Assembly (NCBI RefSeq): GCF_001649575.2
Contig: NC_051452.1
Location: 4,896,330 to 4,960,329, forward strand
Reading direction: 5' to 3'
Source of the DNA: Kryptolebias marmoratus
Lineage: Eukaryota > Chordata > Actinopteri > Cyprinodontiformes > Rivulidae
DNA length: 64,000 bases
Shown here piece by piece: positions 36,199 to 48,015 of the stretch. Position numbers and translations under genes: made by a program. The notes beneath the pieces were generated by a model, which saw only the letters and a list, made by a program, of their open reading frames with translations, had not been told where the DNA came from and did not search any database. Every line of letters starts with the position of its first letter. Within the stretch, counting starts at the first letter, position 1.

Positions 36199-39100
36199 TT
36201 ATCTCTCTGCACAGTGAGGCCTCTTGGCCAGTTGAGTCAGCAGAAGAGCACATCTTTTATAATCTGCAGGAGAACCAAACAACAAAGTGAGTTTATGAGC
36301 GGCTGAGAAACTGAAACAGCTTTTAAACCCAGACCCGACCTGCAGCTCTGGTACCATCAGGACCAGGAGGGTCTTAGCTTAGCTTAGCTTTTAAACAGGA
36401 AACAGGGAAAAGCTGTTAGCCTGGAGCAATAACTGTCTGAGAAAAAATAACTCACCATATTTCACTACAGTGCAGTAAATGATGCTGTTATAAATCTATT
36501 ACATGAATATATTCACTGCAGGAAGAAGACGGCCGCCGGGCTAGAGCTGCTTTTATCGACATATAAATTACAACAATCCACATTAGTTTCAAGGTTTCTA
36601 GCTACACAGAGCAGAGCTACTCTTAGCTGTAATGTTATATAAAAAAGTCTGAAGTACAAAAAATAACTTTTAAATTACTGTTGAAAGTTACGAGAGTCTG
36701 CTCGGCCACAGTTTTTAGGCACAAACTGATCTGATTCGTTTCTCTGTTTATTTATGAAAAATTACAGGTTGTTTTAAAGAATTAGCTTCTATTAATAGAT
36801 GTTGCTGAGATGAAGATGAAAATACTGAACAATTACATAAAACAGCAACACAGCATCATCATTACGGCTCTGAATTACGACACATTAGTGCCACTTAGAA
36901 AAAAAATAAAGAGGAAGTTGTTGCTTTTTTGTTTATGTTTTAGATAAAAGTGTAAATATTAATGAGAAGAAAAAATGACATTTTTACTGGACAAAAAGTC
37001 TTAATGTTGAAAAAAAGGCATCTTTTGAGACTTCATCCAGAGGAACTGAATCTAACCAGAAACCCACAACAATCCATTAAGCTGTTGTTAATTGAAGACA
37101 ATAAATTTAACTCTTTCCAAAGAGGTTGCACTGCATAAGCAATCACTTTTTAAACCCAGCATTTAGAAAACATCCTTTCATTAAAAAGAATAATATTATT
37201 TTGGGGCCCTGAGCTTCTGCTTCCCATTAAACACTGCTCTTTTAAATGTTAATGCGCAGTTTATACATTTTAACTTTTATTTCCGTTCTATTAGATATAC
37301 TCAACAAAATGTATAAACCCCTGCATAAAGTCAACCAAAATTGTTGTCTTTCACATTAATCAGTTAGAAAATGACCTCACTTAAGCTACACAAAGACAGC
37401 TTACATGATTCACACGACTGACTCGGAGCAGAGAAGCTGCTGGGCTGGGCTGTAAATCAATTTGTACAGTTTATCCATTCTTTACACGGAACGTTAAGTC
37501 CCTTCTGTTGCACACAATGACACCAACATCTTGTGGTGAGGTTAAGAAAACTGAACCTGAGTAAACAATTTCCCACTCTAGTGTCGTCTGACAAACGTCA
37601 GCCAATAAACTGTCAGGGTTGTGTAAACAACCGGTGGACAAGTTTGAACCTTCCCAGCTACTGTAGCTGCTTCCACACTCCCACACACACACACACACAC
37701 ACACACAGGATCCTACCTGAGATCACACAATCCAGGGACACAAACTTCAAATATTAAAGTTCAGCTTTTAAGTAACGAAATGCCCAAATCACAGAGTGTA
37801 ATTTGGAAAAGAACTAAAGTGTGTAAAAGACGGGAAACAGTGTGTTTTTTGTTTGCAGACGCCTTCATGTTCCATCAACACTAGGTTCAGCAGAACCTCC
37901 ACAGCGTCACAGTTTAATGTGTCAAACGTGTTTAGATCAGATTCTCCTCATTTCAAGATCCGATCGCATCTCAGAGCAGGAAACCAGAAAAACTGCGCTG
38001 AAATGACACAGCTGATTTAACCTGGCTGACATTCGTCTCTAATTTAAGATGGGAATCTGTGGGAGTATTGGTAATTATTGCAAAAAAAAAAAAAGTTAAC
38101 TTAATATGAGAAATAAACTGAAGCCATCTTTGAAATCCCAGAGACAAAACCTAACAAATTTCCACCATTCTTCATGTTTTGTAGCAATTTTGTTTAATTT
38201 GTCGACATTTTAGGTCCTAAGAGATGTGAATTATTCAAACAGCTATACCAGATTTAAAACAGATTCAGCAGGGAGTCCTTGTAATGAAGAATGTCGTCAC
38301 TTACAGCCCAGAAATCTCAATATGAAGATAAACATTATGTAGGTGAGTGCATGTTTGCACACACATTTCTGTCGACGCATTCGCTCCAAAACAAACATCC
38401 AACTACATGCATGGTTTAAAATCAGAAGAGTGGCAGCTGCTGTGGCACGATCAGACAGATAACAGAGTAACACGGTGTGATTCTGTGTTAAAACCTGCCT
38501 TATCCTGCTCTTTATCTGAAATTCCTGCTGTAACACGGCACACCGGCAGATACTGGGGTCACTTTAATTTGCTACCAGCACAACCTCCACAAAACGAGAA
38601 CATTTCATCAGTGCTTGAACCTCAAGATGTTTATTTTGTTGGTTCATAGTTGGATTTTTGGTGCAGGTTTCTTCAGATCTGTTTCCACATCAAACCCATT
38701 CTGCTTTTCCCTGTTGAAATAGCTGATCTGAACCTCGTTAAGATGGTTTCCAGGTGTAAATTGGTTTGAATTTTTGTGCTCAAGTTGAAATTTTTTAATT
38801 TCCTTAATAAGTGTTTCAATGATTCTTAACGACTGTCAGTCAAAACCTAAACTGTTGAGGCTTGTTTCATACAAATAACCCTAAACCTTTCCACTTTCTT
38901 CTCTCTCTGAGGAAACTACCTATAAAGAAGTGTTTAACCTTTATATGTTCAATAAAAGACTTTTTCTTTTGATTCTTGGGACAGTGAAGGAAGTTAAACC
39001 CAACAACTAGTTAAGAGTGGTTACTCACAGGCAGGTACTGTGCAGTCCCTGGTGTTGTGGTACAACCTGTGGAACTGTCTCCGGCACCGTGGTTTGAAGT

Positions 39101-42100
39101 AAAGTGGACCTGAAGGCATGAAAATCAGACATTACTCAGGTTTTGTTTCTTGTGGCATCTTTTAATCCTGTGAGCCGGCTGGCGTCTGCGACTTTGAACC
39201 ACAACAGATAACAGATTCCCCGCTCATTAAGAGGTCTGAGAACTGGGTGCTTTTTTTATTGTACCTTTGGCTGAGTGCTTTATGGCTCATATCTAATAAA
39301 CTACTTTAATTACACTAACCTAAATAAATCTTTTAATAACAGTGATTATAAAGCAGCTTAAATGAGTCCTGCTAAGGTGCAGCTTTGGATCAGTTTCCTG
39401 ATTATTGGAAAGGTATTTGTTTAGTTTAACGTATTAAAAGGTGTTACTTTTAAGTTTTTAAAGCATTTTGTGACTTTTTAGGATTAAAATCTTGATTACA
39501 CTGAAGTATAAAGAACTTGGCTGGATTAAAACACAAAGTACCTGACTGTGTTTAGGAATAGAGTGAATTTATTTAGATTTATAATAAAAATACTTGGTTA
39601 GGTTTAGGGCATACGAAATACTTGGTGAAGATTTTGACAGTAAAACGTCATGATTAGGTTTAGAAATGAGAAGTATGCAGTTGTTTTAAGTATTAAATAC
39701 TTGGTTAGGTTTATGCATTAAATGGTCACGTTTAGTTTCAGGTACCTGACCATGTTTATGGATAAAATACTTGGTTAGATTTAGGACTTAAAGAGTTGGG
39801 ATAGGTCCAGGTTTAAGTCATACAAAATAGATTTAAGGCAGAAACATACTTGGTTAGGTTTAGGTGTAAAAAGGTCAAAGGTTGAGGTATTTTAATACTT
39901 CATAAAGTTTATCCATTAAAGGTCAGGGTTACAGTCAGGCATTAGAAGTATGTAGTTTAAAATACTTGGTTAGGTTTATACATTACAGAGTCCTGACTAG
40001 GTTTAGCTGTTAGTAATAATAAAATACTTGAGTAATAATGAGTTATATGTGGGTAGGTTCAGGCATTAGAGGAGCTGACTAAACTTTAGGAAAAGCAAGT
40101 TCTTGTTTGTGGTTAGGAAATCCTCATGTTAGGCTTTAATAAACATTTTATTGCTGTAATTTCAGAGATCTTAAAGAAGAAAGTCAGCTGCGTGTTAAAC
40201 AACATTACTGACATCCTGAGGAGTTTAAGAAAAGATGAAAAAAGTGAAAATTGCTGTCGTTGTTTTAGTGGTTCAAACTGAATCTGCCGAACATTTCTTT
40301 AGTTTATAAAATTGTATTATTTAAAGTGCAGACGTGGCAGATAAATGTAGCATCCCTTATTTTGTTCCTACCTGTCAGGTGGCCGATGAACTTTTCCTTG
40401 TGTTTTGGGTCTCTGAGCTGACTCTCTGAAAAAATAAAGGTTCAGGAGCAGGGATTAGCAACTTTTAAGGATATTTATTCTTACATTGTATGTTTTTCAG
40501 CAGACATTTGGAGCACAGCAGTATTTAGACAAACAGTTTGAGGACAGAAGTAAATTAAAATAAAATAGCAGAACATTCACTTTACTTGAGAACGTCTTGA
40601 AATCAGAATTACAGAAAAGTGACTAAAACATGGTTCAATTAATACAAGTTTGAAAAGTTTTCTTTGTTCCAGCTGGGGCTGAGAACTTGTAGATCTGCTT
40701 GGATTTTTGTTTTTAGAGCTAATATCTGAATGTTTTTGATTCCAAATAAAAAAAATTTATGTTAGTTTGAAAACCAACCTTGTGACACAGTCTGGGAAAC
40801 ACTGCAGGCTGCTGCTTTAAACAACGAAACTCTTGTTTTACACAAAAAAGCTCCTAAAGATGCAGAAAGTGTTTATTTTTTCCCTGCAGGCACCAGAAGG
40901 TCTGAAGAGTTTCACAAAATGTGCTGTATCAGTACAGATGAAGCTGATAAAGCAGTGTTCCTGACTTTAACGTTTTGTGACTAATAAAATTATCTTCATC
41001 GTTGAGTCAATTAGCGAGCCAGGAAAGCTGACAGAAAGAGCTTTGTTAATGAGGATCAGCACCTTGGACAGAGACAGCAGCCCTCACACAAACATCATGA
41101 AGGTTTTAATCAAATACAGTTTGACAGAGAAGATCCAGAAAACTCATCAAGAAAGTTTAGTTTTTGTTTTTCCATCAGGAAAGTAAAAATAATGTGATCC
41201 ACCAATCATGTTCCAAACGCTGGGTTTTACTTTAAAAGGTTTGTTTTCATATTTTTATTTGTTTGCTCCTAAATCGCACCTCCAATCTTTGCTCCCGAAG
41301 CTTGAACATTAAAATCCTTTAGTGTTAGAAAAACATTAAGTTAAAGGATTAAAACACAACCTTGTTTGGTAGAAAGCTTCATTCTAAAAGGTTTGTCCTG
41401 CAACAATTAGCTCCTAAACTGATAGAAATGCATCACATGTTGCTGTAGGACACGTTCAGCTTTAAGGAATCAGAACAAAAGACTAACAAAGCTTCACCTG
41501 GCTGCAGGTTTGAGCTCAAAAACATCCTTTTATAAGAATAAAGACCCTTACAGCTCACCTACCCACAGGTTTCACTGAACCACTGCAAAAATCAAAAAAC
41601 TTTGCAGCAGTTTCATAAAACAATCAATAAATCTGATGAACCTTAATTAAAACTACAGCAGTGTATAATAATAATCACAATCTGCACTTTGTACTGCACC
41701 TCAGCTGACTTACAGGAAATTCAGCTTTGATTTTTGTGTAATTTTGCTCACTTTGATAAGTACTTCATGGCTTTAAATGAAAGATAATTGCAGACAGAGT
41801 TCAGAACTGCAAGGCTGAAAAAAAAGGAAAGATAAGATCAAATATAATTTGTTGTTCCAAAAGGAAATTTGTCTGAGGCCACAAGCTGCTGCAATACAGA
41901 CAAAATACAAGAAAACGATAAAAACAAGCTAAAACACTTGTTACTGTGTTAAGGACTTAGAGTTACTGATATTCCTGTTTTTAAACAACCAGGTCAGTTT
42001 AAATAAAACCAACAGTATTTTATCTGTGTGACAGGAAAACCTCAGGGGAAGTTAAGTTTATACTCAGCTCTCAGGCGACTTCAGACAATAAGTTCATTTT

Positions 42101-42808
42101 ATTAAATTTGTAAGATTTTTGTCTGTGAAGCCAACACTGCTTCATACATTCATTTGTGTTTTAGATTGATTGTAATCTCACAATATAATATATATCCAAT
42201 ATAATAATATCTTAAAAATGCATAAAACTTTGAATCTTTGAAGACAAACTTTCTCTTTCTGCTGTTTGACTTTAAACCCTTAAACTGCACACAAGCTGCT
42301 TTTATCTCTTCAGCCATGAAGAGGATGTACTTTAAAACTGAGAAATAAAGTTTTCAGCTGTTTTTGTTGTCGTTGAGTAAATCACAGATTAGAGTTTGTC
42401 TCACTGAGTCAAACAGGAGTGGATGTGTGAATCACTGAGGCATTAATGAGGCTTTCTGCTGTTTCTGCACCATCTGTGGATTCTTTCCAAGGATTTTCTA
42501 CATTTGCTTCTTTTTTGTTCGATTAAGCTCTAACAGCATCCAAAGAATTAAGGTTCAGCTGATTTTGAAGGTCGGGATCAGTGAATGAAGGTGAAAACTG
42601 TCTGGATCTTCATCTGTTACCAGAACTGACCCAGGTTCGACCTGCCCGCCCTCTCCGGAGCGTGCCCTCCCTGTTCTGTGGCCCCCGCCGGGCCCGCCGG
42701 GCCCGCCTGGGAGCGCCCGGCCCCGCGGCCCTCAGCCCGGTCACTGGAGCCTCTGTGGCATCGTCCCGAGGCCAGCAGGAGGAGGAAGAGGAGCCGCGGG
42801 AGCAGCAT
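36199..42808 (-). CDS. alkal2: ALK and LTK ligand (ALKAL2-like cytokine)
   Basis: Four coding exons on the minus strand, 42631-42808, 40372-40425, 39029-39109 and 36199-36263, splice in frame into 125 residues. Exon 1 gives a signal peptide ([15 protein letters not shown]) and a Gly/Ala/Arg-rich low-complexity pro-region. Then come [45 protein letters not shown] and a terminal PHCAER. The four C-terminal cysteines (86, 100, 109, 122) and the [10 protein letters not shown]...YYKRC core are diagnostic of ALKAL1/ALKAL2, secreted ligands of the ALK and LTK receptor kinases, which in fish drive iridophore and neural-crest development (family knowledge). The 125-residue length resembles ALKAL1 (about 129), but sh3yl1 next door argues for alkal2. 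A non-coding first exon probably ends at 43003. Which teleost alkal2 paralogue this is cannot be told. Confidence 0.92.
36264..39028 (-). other. alkal2 intron 3
   Basis: 2.8 kb with a (CA)13 microsatellite at 37682-37707. Otherwise no exon or mobile element is recognised. Confidence 0.5.
39540..40110 (+). repeat. Degenerate ATACTTGGTTAGGTTTAGG tandem repeat in alkal2 intron 2
   Basis: The phrase 'aaaatacttggttaggttta' recurs at about 39590, 39700, 39765, 39850 and 39960, with more degenerate copies between (units of about 25-60 bp, often ending 'gcattaaa'). It is a decayed minisatellite. The TTAGG motifs only superficially resemble telomere repeats. Confidence 0.7.
40426..42630 (-). other. 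alkal2 intron 1
   Basis: 2.2 kb of AT-rich sequence with no extra exon needed: the flanking exons join in frame (a split GAG codon). Confidence 0.6.
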
Positions 42809-43520
42809 CACTGCAGACCTGCAGGGAGACAACATTAAAGCAGAGCTGTCCTCGGACTGATGCCTTCAGGTTCATCACGGTGAGGACAACAGGTGCATGT
42901 TGCCTCAGATGCACCTCAGGCTTTTCAGGAAGATTCTTAGAAGAGCCAATATAAGTTCAAGCATGAAAACCTTTGATTGGACTGTTGGAGTAATTAAATT
43001 ACCTCTCAGCGCGCCTCCTCTCCCCGGCGCGCCGCTCTCTGACCCCGGGCTCTCCTTCCCGGTTCGTCCCGACCCAGGACCCGAACTTCTCGCCTTCTCT
43101 TCTTCCTCTTCGATTTGTTATCCCGGGTTAGTCTCAATCCGAGCCGCGTGCCGTGCGTCGTGGTTAGGTGGCATCTTAAAGCGGCGCGCGGGGCTGGAGG
43201 AGCGCGCGGAGCGGATCAAACAGCTTCATCCTCATCAGCAGCAGCCGGTTCGACCCGCAGCAGGTTGCAAACAGCCGGACGGGTTCGGGTCTGATCTGGG
43301 AGATGAAGAGACACCTGCAGCTCCAGCTGATCAGGGATCGATCAGAATAATCGCCGCGCGCTCCCTCTGCTCCTCGGTCCTCCGTGGAAATAATCCTCCG
43401 ACTGCTTTCTCTCCATGCACAACTTTACGGGAATGAGGAAGAGGAGGCGTGTTTGGACCGCGCGCACACACAAGCCCACGTGCACGGCAGCAGACGGAGA
43501 GTGACAGATGAGTTTGCGCG
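42650..43520 (-). promoter_or_regulatory. alkal2: CpG island and probable non-coding first exon of alkal2
   Basis: A CpG-dense block (GGCGCGCC, GCGGCGCGCGG and similar) covers coding exon 1 and extends 700 bp upstream. On the minus strand a GCTGAGAG|GTAATT donor at 43003 and an acceptor CTGCAG at 42819-42824 imply a 5' UTR exon starting somewhere in 43100-43500. Open frames on the + strand here are CpG-island artefacts. Confidence 0.55.
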
Positions 43521-43699
43521 TGCAGACAGCTGCGCAGCTCCTCCTGTCTGCGGGTGGAGTGAAAACTCCTCCCTGCGTCTTAAAGCGCAGAAAATCACGT
43601 CAAAACTCTCCATGCAGGCTCAGATTAATCATAAATTCAGAATGGCTGGAGGTGATTTATGCTCCAGAACAGCAGCAGAAGTCCTCTGAACATCTTATG

Positions 43700-46600
43700 A
43701 AACCTTCTGTTTTAGCTCGTGTTCTCTGGGTTTGTTCTCCTTGAAGATGAGCTGCTTCAGAGTTAAAGATTTTCAGTTTGAGGTCCAAGAGAGTGTCACA
43801 TATAAGGTTCTTTTCCATTTTTGGAAATTTGTTTCATTGGCTTCCAGAAAGGTTTGCAGACGGATTTAAAAAAGTTTTTCAAAGCATGCACATGTAGGTT
43901 TAATCCGATAAAAAATAACTGTTCCTTCAGGAAGTGATTTCAGCTCATTGATAACAACTTCCACCTCCTTAACTTGTTTCTCAGCCAAAACAAACTTTAA
44001 CTCTGCATCATGGATTGTTAGGTTGGTTCTCAATTTGTCAAAATTAGTCGAACGTCACAGAAAACCCCAAAGTTATCCAATTCACTTTAAGACTCAGTTA
44101 CAGAATATTGAAAACAATTTAACAGTTGAAGCTTGAAGGAACACTTCTGGTCTGATCCACCCTTATTTGTTCATCTGCTCGATCAGATTTCAAACCACTC
44201 AGCTGAACTGAATGTTGGACTTTTCATGTAAACATACTTCAGTTAAAGGAAGGTGATCCAGCAGAGATCCGGACTGAACAGGAATGTGAGTGGGGACACT
44301 GTCAGGTCACATGTGTGTGAGGGAGTATTAATGCCGTTTGATGTGTATTTATTCAGGGTTTAAAGGGAGAGTTTGTAAAGGAATGACTGCCTGTATCTGA
44401 GAGAGGAGGGTGTTTATTTAGTACAGTTTTCTCACAGCCATTAACTCCGTGTTCATATCCAGACCTGCACCGCAGCTCGGCACCGTTTTCTACACACTGC
44501 AAGTCTTCAGAAACCTCCGACAGCCTCCCTGTGGAACCCATTTAATGTCTTTAAGGACACTTTAACACTTTTTGACTCCCCAGTCTGAGATAGAGGGTCC
44601 AGCTCCCATAAGGAGTGATAAAAGTTAAGGAATGATGTCTGAAGAGTCACCTTGGAGGCTCCAGAACTCATAATGTCTGAAATGTCTGAAGTTAAGTTCA
44701 TGAGTCTCATCAAGAATCTCTCAAATCCTCTTCATCGCCTCTTTAAGAAACTGTAACAATATCTGGAAAATGACATATTTTACATCCTGTAAACGAGCTC
44801 TTGAGATCCAATTAAACTGATTCTGTTCTCCAAAACCAATAATTCTCAAGAGATCACAAAGAAGTTATTGGATCTCCAAAACCAGTGCCCTGCAGCCCAT
44901 AAGTACTCCTTCTGGAACCTCTTACTGTTTAAAACACTTTAAATTAAACCAAAACCTCCTCAGCATCACTGTCGCCCCTTCAGGAATACAAATACAAATA
45001 GTTCATGAAGAACACTTTATAAACCTCCGATCAGTCACTGCTTTTCCCTTAAAAAAAAACAGAAACCCAAATCAGAACTTTCTGGGGCTTTACAAGAAAA
45101 ATAAGGATCTTTAAAATGTTTTTGTCACTGATGTAGAACTTGGGGAACCCATGAAGAACTACATCAAAATCTGTGAAACACTGAATTTAGAGGTAAATAT
45201 TAAGGTTTTTGTCCCCCCACAACCTCTTCACACAGTCTGCTCTGGATGTCCAAGAAACTGCTCTTTGAATCCCTCGAGGCACTTTATAATCCATCTCTGC
45301 AGGCTGCTCTGTGCATCTAAAACATCTCTGATGATGTGAAGTTTCAGGATGATTCGGGTGAATCTGATGCATGTTTTAACCAGATAAAAAGCTCCTGATT
45401 GCAGCTGTTTGTCAGATCCAACAACCTCCTGAAGTCTGTTTGCAGTCCTTGCTACCAGACCAGCTGTCCTTTGAAAACATTATAAACAAAGTTGGAGGTG
45501 CAGTCTGAAATCCTTATCTTCAGTTTTGTGATGAATCAGTAAAAAACGCTGACCTCAGCAGAAACAAATATGCTGAAGTTGGAGGGTTTGGTGTTCAGAT
45601 TGATTGTTAATTTTAGCTGTTTTGAAAACTCTAAAAGTCTTCTGAAGTATTAAAAGTTCCCAAAGCTGCTCAGAGTATCAAAAAGCAGCTTTCTGTTCAT
45701 CTTACTTCTCAAACCCTTTTATTCAACTTGGGAGTTTTCTCAAAGGCTTCATCAAAACTTCAGGAATCCAGCAACATCCTGATCCTTAAAACTTCCTTAA
45801 AGATCCAGTTTTAGAAACTTCTGTCTCTAAAAGCTTACAGAAGCAGAAACGTGGAGCCTGATCGTTAACAGAACCGGGCTGATGTCACGATGTTGGCGGT
45901 GGCGTTTCGCTGGGATGGCCGAGAGGACAAAAGCGTTCCTTTCTGCCAGCTTTGCTGCGAGTTATCGCTCCACAAACATTTCTCCTGTCAACAAATCGTT
46001 GCCACGGCAACAGGAAAACACCCAGAGCACTCATCCTAATTCATATCCTCGCACGTGATTCAATGAAACGCTGAAAGAAACACACCAGGAGGTGTGGAAA
46101 ATGTTTGGTTTCAGTCATCCTGATGTTCTTCCAGCACTGCCGGGCCTGGATCCACTCCAGGATCGGGTCAGAACCATCAGGATTGGGCCACCCATGTCAT
46201 GAAACCAAACCTGAACACGTTACTGCAAAGCAGGAGCGAAGGAATAAAGAAAAACACAACCAGTGATGTTTTTGGCTCAAAGATCCAACAACTTCTTAAT
46301 GACACGCATTCAGGCTGAGTCAGGGGTCAAAGGTCACACAAGGCCGTGGTAAACTATGTGTTTACAGAGATTTGGAGTCTGAACAGTGACAGCTCCAATA
46401 ATCCGTCTCTGGTTTATTAATGATCAACTCTTTCTGTATTTTTCTTCTTTTTCCCTACAGATCTCAGATCTGATCGTTCCTCATCCAGCAGCTTCATGAG
46501 TCTGAGAACACCAACAAAAACTCAGTTCTTCTGAGTGTGGAGGACAAACGTAATGAGATTAATCATTTACCATTGCTGCAGCTTCATCACGTCACACAGA

Positions 46601-47200
46601 GCTCCTTCAGATCCAAGCATGGAGTGAAGACCAGCCTGCATGAGGGAACCACCTCACAGTTATTGGTCAGAAACTGTTGCAGGCTGAATAACTGGCTGTT
46701 ACAGATGCTAATTAAAATTAAAAAAAAAAAAAATCAGAGCTGAAGTTTGTCACATCTTCCTGAATCCACTTTTTCAGTCACTTCTTCTGAAATCCTAAAA
46801 CCTCATCTGAATTAAGAAATCCAGTAAAACCTCCTGAACTCCCCCATCACTCCCTAAAACCCCCCTGCCACGTGGTTTCCAGCACTAATGCAGCTGGAAA
46901 ATTACACAGAACCATCAGCTGACAACATACTGAGCCGTAAGGGCCATGTTGGAAAAAATGATTATTCCTTTCCCTCGCAATAGTTACGCATCGCCCCCAC
47001 AAAAACCAGGATGACCTCTGTGAAACTTTGTAAGAGCCAGAGAAACCAGATCAGAACCCCCTGAAACCATCCAGATGTTCTCAGGTTCTGTCAAACCAGA
47101 GCAGTGTTCTCCTTCAACACATAACCAGGTGTCCACAGGAACCGTCATTCATTAATCTCATCTAAGGACTGTTGGTCTTTATAGAACAATAGAGGTTTTA
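43700..47200. other. Intergenic, cryptically repetitive
   Basis: About 3.5 kb without a gene. Phrases such as AAAACCTCCTGAA, AACCTCCGA and CTTCTGAAG recur at irregular spacing, suggesting an old degraded repeat. No exon, RNA gene or intact mobile element is recognised. Confidence 0.45.
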
Positions 47201-47444
47201 TGAAGAAAGCCTCCCTGAAAACGTTTACTTGGTGTAGGCTGGACCCTGTCAGGGCTGTCCGTCATCTCTAAACGTCTTTGTGGACATCCCTCGTCCTCGT
47301 CTAGCCGGGACTTTCCCTCCTGGACCTGCTGCCTCCACAACCCAACCACAGACAAGTGGACAAAGATGAATGGATGGGTTCAGACAGCTGCTGCAGCACA
47401 TTCGGGACAGTTTGGAGTCTCTGCAGCCCAGGGATGGAGTGAGA

Positions 47445-47459
47445 ACGCCACCTAGTGAC
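47445..47459 (-). promoter_or_regulatory. CTCF-like motif
   Basis: The minus strand reads TCACTAGGTGGCGTT, close to the CTCF core CCACTAGGTGGCGCT. Orientation is opposite to the motifs at 16491 and 17808. Confidence 0.35.
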
Positions 47460-47735
47460 AAAAGTAAGAACTGAGGCTTCATATGTTGCAGAATCCTGCC
47501 TCACTGTGACAAAGCATCTTAAAATATGTGATGACGTGAAGGAAGTCACATGAGACGCAAATCCTCGTTTTCATCACCCAAAACAAGATAGATCAAATAA
47601 ATAACTGTTTCTTAACAAAAGAAGGATAAAATAAAATCATCATCCTAGAATAAAATACTGTTTTTAGACACTCTTACCAAATAAATGCTGCTCTGATCTG
47701 CTCCAGTCAACATTTTCCCTGATGTTTCCGTTGAT

Positions 47736-47938
47736 CAGGGGTGTCCAATCCTGGTCCTGGAGGGCCACTATCCTGCATGTTTTACTTGTTTCTCTGCTGA
47801 TCTGAATCAATGGGTGATTAACAGGCTTCTGCAGAACATGAAGAGGTGATTTAACCATGAATCAGGTGTGTTGGAGCAGAGGAACAAGGAGAACATGCAG
47901 AATAGTGGCCCAAAGAGGACCAGGATTGGCCACCCCTG
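47736..47938. mobile_element. hAT-like MITE, complete, 203 bp
   Basis: Terminal inverted repeats CAGGGGTGTCCAATCCTGG (left) and CCAGGATTGGCCACCCCTG (right) bound an internally palindromic body ('cttctgcagaacatgaagag'). The flanking 8-mers CCGTTGAT and CCACAGAT agree at 5 of 8, a possible decayed hAT target duplication. A partial relative is at 21641. Confidence 0.75.
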
Positions 47939-48015
47939 CCACAGATAAACGAGGGCCGATTCTTTCTGGGATTTCCCAGAACCCCCTGCAGCTGTTTCTG
48001 AGCATACTGATTTAA

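Noticed and set aside
39590..40110. Interstitial telomere (TTAGG-like motifs)
   Set aside because: Vertebrate telomere repeat TTAGGG is not present in tandem; this is a longer decayed minisatellite.
42631..42808. GPAGPAG stretch suggesting a collagen or C1q-like gene
   Set aside because: Only a few triplets; downstream exons are clearly ALKAL and join in frame.
42897..43436. 179-codon open frame on + upstream of alkal2
   Set aside because: CpG-island sequence with few stops; a minus-strand donor and promoter explain the region better; no family resemblance.
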